A stretch of 28,394 nt of DNA from the NCBI GenBank assembly GCA_039818825.1, contig JBCBTD010000053.1:1-28394 (forward strand). Reading direction: 5' to 3'. Every line of letters starts with the position of its first letter. Position 1 is the stretch's first letter. Shown here in pieces: positions 21,708-28,394 of this stretch. This stretch comes from JBCBTD01 sp039818825. GTDB taxonomy: Bacteria; Pseudomonadota; Alphaproteobacteria; Geminicoccales; Geminicoccaceae. The position numbers and the translations under genes are program-made. The notes below the pieces were generated by a model that saw only the letters and a list, made by a program, of their open reading frames with translations, ran no database searches and was not told where the DNA came from.

Positions 21708-22949
21708 CTATTGGGCGATCCGTACTGCGTCGACGAGTTCGGCGACCGCGTCCTCGCTGCCGTACTCGCCGTTGAAGTGGGCGGTGACGACGTCGTAGAA
21801 CGCGTTCTTGACCGCTGCCGGCGCGGCATGGCCGTGGGCGAGCGAGCCCAGAAGCGTGCCGTTGGCGCTGGCCTCGGCGAGGTCGGCGATCGCCTTCTGG
21901 CCGCAAGCATCGAACGCCTCGTCGGAGACGTCGGTGCGTGCCGGAGCCGAGCCCTTCACGACGTTGAATGCCGACTGGAACGACGGCGCCATGATGGCCT
22001 TTGCCAGCGCCACCTGCTCTGGCCCAGGCTCGTCACCGGCGGCGAAGAACGTGAACTGGTCGGCGTTGAAGGCGACGGTGCCCTGGGTCTCCGGGAAGCG
22101 GAAGCACACGAAGTCTTCACCCGGCGCTTTCCCGGCGCTGACGAATTCGCCCTTGGCCCAGTCGCCCATGAGTTGGAACGCCGCGTCGCCATTGATCACC
22201 ATGGCTGTCGCCAGATTCCAGTCGCGGCCGGAGAAGTTCTCGTCGACATAGGCGCGCAAGGTCGCCATGCGGTCGAACACCGTCGTCATGGTCTCCGATT
22301 CGAGCGCTGCCGGATCGAGGTCGATCAGCGCCGCCTGGTAGAACTCGGGACCGCCGGTCGCCATCACGACCGAATCGAACACGGTGGCGTCCTGCCAAGC
22401 CTGGCCGCCGTGGGCGAGTGGGATCTTGCCGGCCGCTTGCACCTTGTCGAGGGCGGCGACGAACTCGTCCCAGGTGGTCGGCTCCGCGATCCCCAACTCG
22501 TCCAAGAGCGCCTTGTTGCCCCATACCCAGTTGGTCGAGTGGACGTTCACCGGCGCCGACACCCAAACGCCGTCGTGCTTCGAGAACTGCTGGAGCGCGG
22601 GCGGCACGACGTCGTCCCAACCCTCGTCGCCAGCGGCTGCGTTGAGGTCGGCGAGGACGCCCTCGTTGGCCCAGTCGGTGATGTCGAAGCCGAGCATCTG
22701 CACCGCGGTCGGCGGGTTGCCCGAGGTGACGCGAGCGCGCAGCACGGTCATCGCCTGCGTGCCGCCACCGCCGGCAACCGGCATGTCTTGCCAGCCGATC
22801 CCCTGAGCCTCGAGATCCTCCTTGAGGACGTTGAGGGCTGCGGCTTCACCACCCGAAGTCCACCAGTGAAGGACCTCGACCTCTTCGGCGTTGGCGAAGC
22901 CGGCGATCGGCACCAACGCCGTCGCCGCCAATAGAACTCGCTTCATCAT
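21708..22949 (-). CDS. gtsA: carbohydrate ABC transporter periplasmic binding protein (GtsA-like, glucose/mannose type)
   Basis: Periplasmic sugar-binding protein of 413 aa. The signal peptide is MMKRVLLAATALVPIAGFANA|EE. The mature N-terminus VEVLHWWTSGGEAAALNVLK and later AGGGGTQAMTVLRARV, PVNVHSTNWVWGNK, PLAHGGQAWQDATVFD and NGDAAFQLMGDWAKGEF match, from memory, the GtsA glucose-binding protein of pseudomonads closely. The double ATG at 22949/22946 has GGGAG seven bases before the first. The open frame extends to 23651 in the aldehyde dehydrogenase gene, but only as shadow. First gene of the transporter, 77 bases after the aldehyde dehydrogenase stop. Glucose or mannose is the family substrate; in this operon a glycoside or another monosaccharide is also possible. 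Confidence 0.92.
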   Translation of the reverse strand: MMKRVLLAATALVPIAGFANAEEVEVLHWWTSGGEAAALNVLKEDLEAQGIGWQDMPVAGGGGTQAMTVLRARVTSGNPPTAVQMLGFDITDWANEGVLADLNAAAGDEGWDDVVPPALQQFSKHDGVWVSAPVNVHSTNWVWGNKALLDELGIAEPTTWDEFVAALDKVQAAGKIPLAHGGQAWQDATVFDSVVMATGGPEFYQAALIDLDPAALESETMTTVFDRMATLRAYVDENFSGRDWNLATAMVINGDAAFQLMGDWAKGEFVSAGKAPGEDFVCFRFPETQGTVAFNADQFTFFAAGDEPGPEQVALAKAIMAPSFQSAFNVVKGSAPARTDVSDEAFDACGQKAIADLAEASANGTLLGSLAHGHAAPAAVKNAFYDVVTAHFNGEYGSEDAVAELVDAVRIAQ

Positions 22950-23026
22950 CTTTCGTCTCCCTGAGCAGATTAGGCTTCTTCGGTTCGTCCGGCGTCGGTG
23001 GCCGGTCGACGGTTGCGCCGTTCGCG

Positions 23027-24517
23027 TCAGTCCGTTCGGACCCACCACGTGGTGCGCGGACCGGTATGGATGTGGAGTGTCTTGGTTTCCGTGTAGTCGT
23101 TGACGGAGTCGCGACCGAGCTCTCGACCGAGACCGGACTGGCGATAGCCCCCGAAGGGCAGCTCGGCGGCACCGTTCATGAAGGTGTTGACCCACACCGT
23201 TCCGCAGCGGAGCCGGCGGCCGAGATCGATGCAGGTGTCGACGTCGCGGCTCCAGACCGCGGCCGAGAGCCCGTACTCGACATCGTTGGCTATGCGCACG
23301 GCCTCGGCCTCGTCGCGGAACGGCGTCACGGTGACCACCGGGCCGAAGATCTCGTCGCGCGCGGCCGCCATCGTCGCGGTCACCCCGCCGAGCACGGTTG
23401 GCGCCATGAACCGGCCCCGCCCGATGTCGACGCGCTGGCCGCCGGCGAGCACGGCGGCGCCTTGACGCCGCGCACCATCCACGCTCGTCTCGATGGTCTC
23501 CAGCTGCTGATCGGAGACGATCGCGCCGACCTGGGTCGCCTCGGCCAGCGGGTCGCCGACGACCACGCGCTTGGCCAGCGCTGCCACCTCGGCCGCGAAG
23601 GTGTCGGCAATGCTCGCCTCCACCAAGAGTCGGCTGCCGGCATTGCAGCACTGGCCGGCATTGAAGAACGCGCCGAACACCGCAGCGTCGCGCGCGGCCT
23701 CCAAGTCCGCGTCGGCGAACACCAACTGCGGATTCTTGCCGCCGAGTTCGAAGGCCACCTTCTTCAGTCCGACGGCGGCGGCCGCCATGGTCGACTTACC
23801 GACCCGCGTCGAGCCCGTGAAAGAGACCATGTCGACATCAGGGTGAGCCGTGAGCGGCGCGCCAGCCTCGGGACCGTAGCCAGTGACCACGTTGCATACG
23901 CCGGCGGGAAGCCCCGCTTCGCCGAGCAGTTCGGCCATGAGGAGCGTCGACGCCGAGGTCATCTCCGAGGGCTTCACCACGACCGTGCAGCCGGCGGCGA
24001 GCGCGAAGGGCAGCTTCTGTGCGAGGATCAGGAACGGGAAGTTCCACGGCGTGATCAGCGTGACGACGCCGATCGGTTCCCGAAGCACCACGCCGAGCGC
24101 GGCGTTGCCGAGACCGTTCCAGCTCTCGCCGTGGACGTCGCGGGCGCGCGCAGCGGCGTAGCGCCATAGATCGACCGCGATGGCGATCTCGGCCCGGGCT
24201 TGGGCTATCGGCTTGCCGCTTTCCAACACGTCGAGGCGAGCGATCTCGTCGAGCCGGGCTTCGGCGAGGTCTGCCGTGCGGTGGAGCAGGCGCGACCGCT
24301 CGGCGGCGGTCGCCCGCGGCCAAGTGCCCTCGTCGAACGCGTGCCTGGCGGCGGCCACAGCGGCTTGGGCCTCCGCTGCACCACAGCGCGCAACCTCGCT
24401 GATCGGGACGCCGTGGCCCGGGCTCACCCGCTCGATCACTTGGCCATCGCGGGCGTCGATCCAACCTCCATTCACGAAGGCGCCGCGGCGGAAGATGCGG
24501 TGGTCAGCGAGGTCCAT
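23027..24517 (-). CDS. NAD(P)-dependent aldehyde dehydrogenase
   Basis: Aldehyde dehydrogenase of 496 aa, normal family length, oxidising an aldehyde to a carboxylate. The active site is complete: N159 (ITPWNFPF), K182 (VVVKPSEMT), glutamate E257 (FELGGKNP) and the catalytic cysteine C291 (FFNAGQCCNAGSR). The C-terminal MNGAAELPFGGYRQSGLGRELG is typical of betaine-aldehyde and related dehydrogenases. It starts two bases after the enoyl-CoA hydratase stop. It sits between the CoA-ester genes and the sugar transporter. The likely substrate is an aldehyde made by one of the GMC enzymes or released by the hydratase-type enzyme (inference). Confidence 0.94.
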   Translation of the reverse strand: MDLADHRIFRRGAFVNGGWIDARDGQVIERVSPGHGVPISEVARCGAAEAQAAVAAARHAFDEGTWPRATAAERSRLLHRTADLAEARLDEIARLDVLESGKPIAQARAEIAIAVDLWRYAAARARDVHGESWNGLGNAALGVVLREPIGVVTLITPWNFPFLILAQKLPFALAAGCTVVVKPSEMTSASTLLMAELLGEAGLPAGVCNVVTGYGPEAGAPLTAHPDVDMVSFTGSTRVGKSTMAAAAVGLKKVAFELGGKNPQLVFADADLEAARDAAVFGAFFNAGQCCNAGSRLLVEASIADTFAAEVAALAKRVVVGDPLAEATQVGAIVSDQQLETIETSVDGARRQGAAVLAGGQRVDIGRGRFMAPTVLGGVTATMAAARDEIFGPVVTVTPFRDEAEAVRIANDVEYGLSAAVWSRDVDTCIDLGRRLRCGTVWVNTFMNGAAELPFGGYRQSGLGRELGRDSVNDYTETKTLHIHTGPRTTWWVRTD

Positions 24518-24519
24518 CT

Positions 24520-25296
24520 TCAGCGTCCCTGGAACCGAGGCTGGCGCTTCTCGCGAAAGCTCGCCGCCCCTTCGTTGGCGTCGTCGGTGAACGCCGCGAG
24601 CGCGCCGGCCAGCTGCTCCAGCGCATCGAGCGGCGCCTCACCCTCGGCGACGTTGATCATCTGCTTGGCGAGTTGCACCGAGACCGGTGCGCGTTCGGCC
24701 ATGCGGGTGGCGAGGACGGTCGCGCGCGCCAAGCCTTCACCCGTCGGCACCACCTCGTCGACGATCCCGAGCGAATGCGCGCGTTCGGCATCGATCAGAT
24801 CGCCCAGGAGCGCGAGCTGGCGAACCGCCTGCGCCCCGCAGCGGCGGACGAGCCGCTGGGTCCCCGACCAGCCGGGCACCGTCGCGATGCCGGCCTCGGG
24901 CAGGCCGAACTTGGCGTGCGCCTCGGCGATCCGCAGATCGGCGACCGCGGCAAGTTCCAGCCCGCCGCCGATGGCATGGCCCGGAAGGGCAGCCACGACC
25001 GGCACACGGAGCTGCGCGAGCCGCGCGAACACGCGGTGCCCATGGCGGGTCCAAAGGCGCCACATGTCCAGCGGTTCGAGTTCGGACCAGGCGATGATGT
25101 CGGCACCGACGCAGAAGGCTTTCTCGCCGTCGGCGGTGAGCACCACCGCCCGCACCTCGCGAGCGGCCTCGATCTGGTCGGCGGCATCCTCCAGCGCTTC
25201 CAGCATCGGCACGGTCAGCGCGTTGAGCTTCGCGGGCCGGGCGAGCGTGAGCCGTGCGACGGGAACGTCGAGGTCTAGCCGCACGTCGCTCGTCAT
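24520..25296 (-). CDS. enoyl-CoA hydratase/isomerase family protein (crotonase)
   Basis: Crotonase-fold protein of 258 aa acting on acyl-CoA thioesters. The oxyanion-hole segments are FCVGADI (61-67) and HAIGGGLELA (107-116). Both hydratase glutamates appear present (E114 in GGLELA and E134 in KFGLPEAGI), followed by PGWSGTQRL. This supports hydratase or hydratase-lyase chemistry over pure isomerase, though the substrate is open. The ATG overlaps the CoA-transferase TGA by four bases (ATGA), so the two are tightly coupled; the CoA-transferase would supply the CoA ester. Confidence 0.93.
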   Translation of the reverse strand: MTSDVRLDLDVPVARLTLARPAKLNALTVPMLEALEDAADQIEAAREVRAVVLTADGEKAFCVGADIIAWSELEPLDMWRLWTRHGHRVFARLAQLRVPVVAALPGHAIGGGLELAAVADLRIAEAHAKFGLPEAGIATVPGWSGTQRLVRRCGAQAVRQLALLGDLIDAERAHSLGIVDEVVPTGEGLARATVLATRMAERAPVSVQLAKQMINVAEGEAPLDALEQLAGALAAFTDDANEGAASFREKRQPRFQGR

Positions 25297-26888
25297 CGGA
25301 CCGGCTCCCCGAGGTCGAGGCCCATCGGCGCGTCACTAAAGAGGGTCGCGTCCATCGGCCGGAGGTCGTCGGCAACGCGCAAGGGAAAGGCCGCCTCGGC
25401 CAGGACGTGGCTTTCCAGATCGACGCCGGGCGCTATCTCGGTCACCGTCACGCCGTCGGGTAGGAGCCGCATGACGCAGCGCTCGGTGACGTAGACGATC
25501 TCCTGGCCCAGCTCTCGGGCGCGGCGGCCGGAGAAGGAGACGTGTTCGACTTCGTCGACCAGCTTCTTGACCTTGCCCGGCCCCTCGACCGCGAGGCGTC
25601 CGTCGCCGGCCTGCATTCGGGCGCCGGCGCTGAAGAAGCCCGAGAAGACGATCTTCCGGGCGCGGGCGGTGATGTCGACGAAGCCGCCGGCGCCGGCCGT
25701 CACGTGACGCCGTGCCTGGAGCTGCGAGACGTTGACCGAGCCCTCACGGTCGATCTGCAGGAAGCTCAAGAGCGAAGCGTCGAATCCCGCACCCTGGAAG
25801 TAGATGAACTGCTGCGGCGAGGGGACGATCGCGTCGGCGTTGGCCGAGCAGCCGAAGGCGAAGTCGAGAAGTGGCACGCCGCCGACGGCGCCCTGTTCGA
25901 TCACCCAGGTGATCTGCCCGTGCAGGCCCTCTTCGAGAAGGATGCGCGGGACGTTGGCCGAGACGCCGAAGCCGATGTTCACTGCCTGACCTGGGCGCAG
26001 TTCCGTTGCGACGCGCCTGGCGATTGCTTTGCCGACGTCGAACGCTGGCGTGCTGAAGCTGTCCAGCGGGCGGAACACCTCGCCGGAGATCGCTGGATCG
26101 TAAACGGTCTGTGTGGTCTGCATCTGGTCGGGCGCCACCACCACGTGATCGACCAAGATGCCGGGTACGTGCACGGCTTGCGGGCGGAGCGTGCCAGCCT
26201 GCACCCGGCGCTTGACTTGGGCGATGACGAGGCCACCGCGGTTGCGGGCCGCCAGCGCGAGGTCGAGCGAGCCGAGATAGGCGCCCTCGTGCTCGAAGGA
26301 CAGGTTGCCGCGCTCGTCGGCCGAGGTCGCGCGGATGATCGCGACGTCGGGCACGACGGCCGGGAAGAACAGCCAGTCCTCGCCGCGGAACCGCTCGCGC
26401 ATCACCACGGGCGTGCTGGCGGCCGCGGCGGCGTTCATGGCGCAGCCCTGCCGCGCCGGATCGACGAAGGTGTCGACGCCGACCCGGGTCAGCACGCCCG
26501 GACGATGCGCCGCCGCGTCGCGGTGCATGTCGAACAGCACGCCCGAAGGGACGTTGAACGCTTCGACCTCGTCGGCGGCGATCATCTGCCAGATCAACGG
26601 TGGCTCGGCGCTGGAGGGGCCGGAGGGATAGGAACCGCCGACGACGCGTTTCAAGAGCCCGGGCCTCGCCAGGTGGTCGATGCCCTTGATGCCCCACATG
26701 TCCCCCGCAGCGATCGGGTGCAGGGTGGTGAGCTCGCGCGGGTGGCCGGTCGCCTCGAACCGCTCGCCGATCGCTTGCAGCACCGCGTCGGGGCAGCCGA
26801 GCCCGCTCGACGAACTCACCGTCAAGGTGGCCCTGTCTGGGATCAGCGCCGCCGCCTCCGCGGCCGAGAGCACGTTGCCGAAGCCCAT
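25293..26888 (-). CDS. acyl-CoA:carboxylate CoA-transferase (family I, fused alpha-beta)
   Basis: CoA-transferase of 531 aa with both halves in one chain, like YdiF or propionate CoA-transferase. The alpha half has LTVSSSSGLGCPDAVLQAIGE and KRVVGGSYPSGP. The beta half carries the catalytic glutamate E331 in ITWVIEQGAVGGVP, then GGFVDIT and KKLVDEVEHVSFSG. The enzyme moves CoA from a donor such as acetyl- or succinyl-CoA onto a carboxylate through a glutamyl-CoA intermediate. It begins two bases after the Gfo/Idh stop and overlaps the hydratase gene. In this operon it likely activates an acid formed by the aldehyde dehydrogenase (inference). Confidence 0.92.
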   Translation of the reverse strand: MGFGNVLSAAEAAALIPDRATLTVSSSSGLGCPDAVLQAIGERFEATGHPRELTTLHPIAAGDMWGIKGIDHLARPGLLKRVVGGSYPSGPSSAEPPLIWQMIAADEVEAFNVPSGVLFDMHRDAAAHRPGVLTRVGVDTFVDPARQGCAMNAAAAASTPVVMRERFRGEDWLFFPAVVPDVAIIRATSADERGNLSFEHEGAYLGSLDLALAARNRGGLVIAQVKRRVQAGTLRPQAVHVPGILVDHVVVAPDQMQTTQTVYDPAISGEVFRPLDSFSTPAFDVGKAIARRVATELRPGQAVNIGFGVSANVPRILLEEGLHGQITWVIEQGAVGGVPLLDFAFGCSANADAIVPSPQQFIYFQGAGFDASLLSFLQIDREGSVNVSQLQARRHVTAGAGGFVDITARARKIVFSGFFSAGARMQAGDGRLAVEGPGKVKKLVDEVEHVSFSGRRARELGQEIVYVTERCVMRLLPDGVTVTEIAPGVDLESHVLAEAAFPLRVADDLRPMDATLFSDAPMGLDLGEPVR

Positions 26889-26890
26889 GG

Positions 26891-27904
26891 TCAGCCCGCC
26901 CCCTCGACTTTGACGACCGAGCCCGTCTGGCAGGCCGCGACGATGGCAAGCGCCGTTGCCAAGGAGCGGAGGCCGTCGTGACCGTCGGCGGCGACCGTAT
27001 CGGTGCCGGCGATGGCGCCGTGGAAGCGCCGCAGGGCGCGGACGTAGAGGTTCTCGTGTTCGATCGGCACGGTGCGCTCGCCGCCGCCGTCGATCAGCCG
27101 CACCTCACCAACGGGCCGCTGGGTCATGCAGTTCCGGTTGACGATCATGCCGTTGGTCCCGAGCACCTCGAACCCGGTCGCGGCTTGGGGTGCGGTGAAC
27201 GCGTCGTGCAGCTGCAGGAGCAGCCCTGAGCGGAACCGCAGCACCGCCATCACGGCGTCCTCTAGTCCCGCCTCGGCCATGCCACCGGACTGGGCGAAGC
27301 CGATCGCTTCCACCGGCTCGTCGTCCAGCACGAAGCGAGCCGTGTCGGCATCGTGGACGGTGATGTCGAGGATCACCCCACCGCCGGCGCCCGGCCGGTT
27401 CACCCGCCAGCCGCGTAGCGCGTCCGGCAGGTTCACGGCGTGGAAGATCCGCGCTGCCAGCGGCCTGCCGATGGCGCCGTCCTTGATCGCCTGGCGGACG
27501 GCGCGGTGGCTGGCGGCGTTACGCAGGTGGTGGTTGGTGGCGAAGACGACGCCTCTGGCCCTGGCGGCATCGACCATCTCCCGCGCATCGGCGAGGTTCA
27601 GCGCCAACGGCTTTTCGCACAAGACGTGCTTGCCCGCACCGATCGCCGCCAGCGCCTGCTCCTTGTGGCGCTCGTTGGTGGTCGAGACGTAGACCGCATC
27701 GATCGATGGATCGGCCACCAGGTCGGTGAGCGACGTGGTGCTGCGCGCGATGCCGTGCCGCTCGGCGTAGGAACGGCCGCGTTCGGCGTCGGTGCTCATG
27801 ACGGCCGTGACGTTGCCTGTCCCCTCGGCGCGGATCGCATCGATGACCCATTGGCTCGCGATGGTGCTGGCACCGATCAGGCCCCAGCGGCAAGGCTCGG
27901 TCAT
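26891..27904 (-). CDS. Gfo/Idh/MocA-family oxidoreductase (second)
   Basis: NAD(P)-dependent dehydrogenase of 337 aa. The N-terminal Rossmann segment is RWGLIGASTIASQWVIDAIR, followed by VYVSTTNERHKEQALAAIGAGKHVLCEKPLALN with the EKP motif (K98). The catalytic region GAGGGVILDITVHDADTARFVL (about 217-238) holds the Asp/His positions used by inositol and sugar dehydrogenases. The ATG at 27904 overlaps the LacI TGA (ATGA); the open frame reaches 28075 inside the LacI gene as shadow only. First enzyme gene after the regulator, so it probably acts on the inducing sugar or polyol or its keto form. Confidence 0.93.
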   Translation of the reverse strand: MTEPCRWGLIGASTIASQWVIDAIRAEGTGNVTAVMSTDAERGRSYAERHGIARSTTSLTDLVADPSIDAVYVSTTNERHKEQALAAIGAGKHVLCEKPLALNLADAREMVDAARARGVVFATNHHLRNAASHRAVRQAIKDGAIGRPLAARIFHAVNLPDALRGWRVNRPGAGGGVILDITVHDADTARFVLDDEPVEAIGFAQSGGMAEAGLEDAVMAVLRFRSGLLLQLHDAFTAPQAATGFEVLGTNGMIVNRNCMTQRPVGEVRLIDGGGERTVPIEHENLYVRALRRFHGAIAGTDTVAADGHDGLRSLATALAIVAACQTGSVVKVEGAG

Positions 27905-28394
27905 CGGTCGTTCCCTTCCCGCTTGGTGCCGCAGCTGGCGCGGACGACCAGCTCGGCCGGACGTTCGACGTGGCGGGGCAGGGCGCCGTCGATGAGTTCG
28001 AGCAAGAGCTCGGTGGCGTCGACCCCGAGGCCGCCGGCATCGATGGCGACCGTGGTCAACGCCGGCCGCATCCATCTCGCCTCGTCGATGTCGTCGAAGC
28101 CGACGATCGCAACGTCGCGGCCGGGTTCGCGACCATGGGCGTCGAGGGCGTGCATCGCGCCGATCGCGACCAAGTCGTTGAACGCGAAGATCGCGGTCAC
28201 ATCGGGGGCTCGTGCCAACATCGTGGTGACGGCCGCGGCGCCGCCGTCGCGGGTGATGGCGCTCTCGACGATCAACGAGGCATCGATCGCCACACCGGCC
28301 GCGCCCAAGGCGTCCTCGTAGCCGCCCCGGCGCTGATCGTGTGCCGAGACGCCGGGCCGTCCGCCGAGGAACGCGATCCGCCTGTGCCCGAGTG
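27901..28394 (-). CDS. LacI-family transcription regulator, N-terminus beyond the window
   Basis: C-terminal 164 residues of a LacI/PurR-type repressor; the gene runs off the right edge, so the DNA-binding helix-turn-helix is not visible. The frame is open from base 28392 leftwards: LGHRRIAFLGGRPGVSAHDQR, then RGGYEDALGAAGV. It continues through AIFAFNDLVAIGAMHALDAHGREPGRDVAIVGFDDIDEARWMRPALTTVAIDA, the sugar-binding periplasmic-binding-protein fold of LacI regulators. It ends in an ATGA overlap with the Gfo/Idh gene, so it is the upstream gene of the operon it probably controls. The effector is likely a sugar taken up by the GtsA-like importer (inference). Confidence 0.94.
   Translation of the reverse strand, partial: LGHRRIAFLGGRPGVSAHDQRRGGYEDALGAAGVAIDASLIVESAITRDGGAAAVTTMLARAPDVTAIFAFNDLVAIGAMHALDAHGREPGRDVAIVGFDDIDEARWMRPALTTVAIDAGGLGVDATELLLELIDGALPRHVERPAELVVRASCGTKREGNDR

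Noticed and set aside
1..28394. CRISPR arrays, tRNA or rRNA genes, transposases, attachment sites
   Set aside because: Read through for regularly spaced repeats, tRNA-like cloverleafs, transposase motifs and terminal repeats; none seen.

Overview
The window is GC-rich, densely packed bacterial DNA. TctABC-type transporters with a TctDE-like regulator pair, a GtsABC/MalK-type sugar importer, GMC and Gfo/Idh enzymes and many ATGA/GTGA gene overlaps suggest a soil, plant-associated or marine alphaproteobacterium. That assignment is inferred from gene content and base use, not from a marker gene. I see no rRNA, tRNA, CRISPR array, insertion sequence or phage gene.

Region 1 (1-8831) holds carboxylate uptake. 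Two tripartite tricarboxylate transporter (TTT) systems lie on the minus strand: an incomplete one (binding protein 973-2076, large permease running off at the left edge) and a complete one (binding protein, small and large permease, 4305-7191). Between them, on the plus strand, is an OmpR-type response regulator and a TctE-like histidine kinase. The second system follows a HutC-type GntR regulator, which is divergent from a small amidohydrolase gene. A perfect 30-bp palindrome sits on a strong promoter between those two genes. The first ~60 bases are an inverted piece of the first permease gene, most likely a fold-back assembly or amplification artefact at a contig end.

Region 2 (8832-13417) holds a degraded histidine-kinase 3' end, then a two-gene minus-strand operon for an enzyme related to ATP-citrate lyase. 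The ATP-grasp subunit is 426 aa. The second subunit is 905 aa, about 300 residues longer than bacterial AclB, apparently because it carries two citrate-synthase-like domains in a row, with one catalytic histidine replaced by asparagine. Upstream is an 11-bp-phased direct repeat that also occurs in front of the response regulator and the first binding protein. This suggests that the TctDE-like pair controls both uptake and cleavage of a tricarboxylate.

Region 3 (13418-28394) is a ~15-kb minus-strand run of 13 genes: LacI regulator (cut by the right edge), Gfo/Idh dehydrogenase, CoA-transferase, enoyl-CoA hydratase, aldehyde dehydrogenase, a GtsABC/MalK-type sugar ABC importer, pyranose-oxidase-like GMC enzyme, SDR, a second Gfo/Idh, a choline-dehydrogenase-like GMC enzyme and a Dabb-domain protein. 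Most junctions overlap or are a few bases apart, so this reads as one catabolic operon. A sugar or glycoside would be imported and oxidised, and an alcohol or aldehyde part processed through a CoA ester. The substrate is not readable from the sequence.
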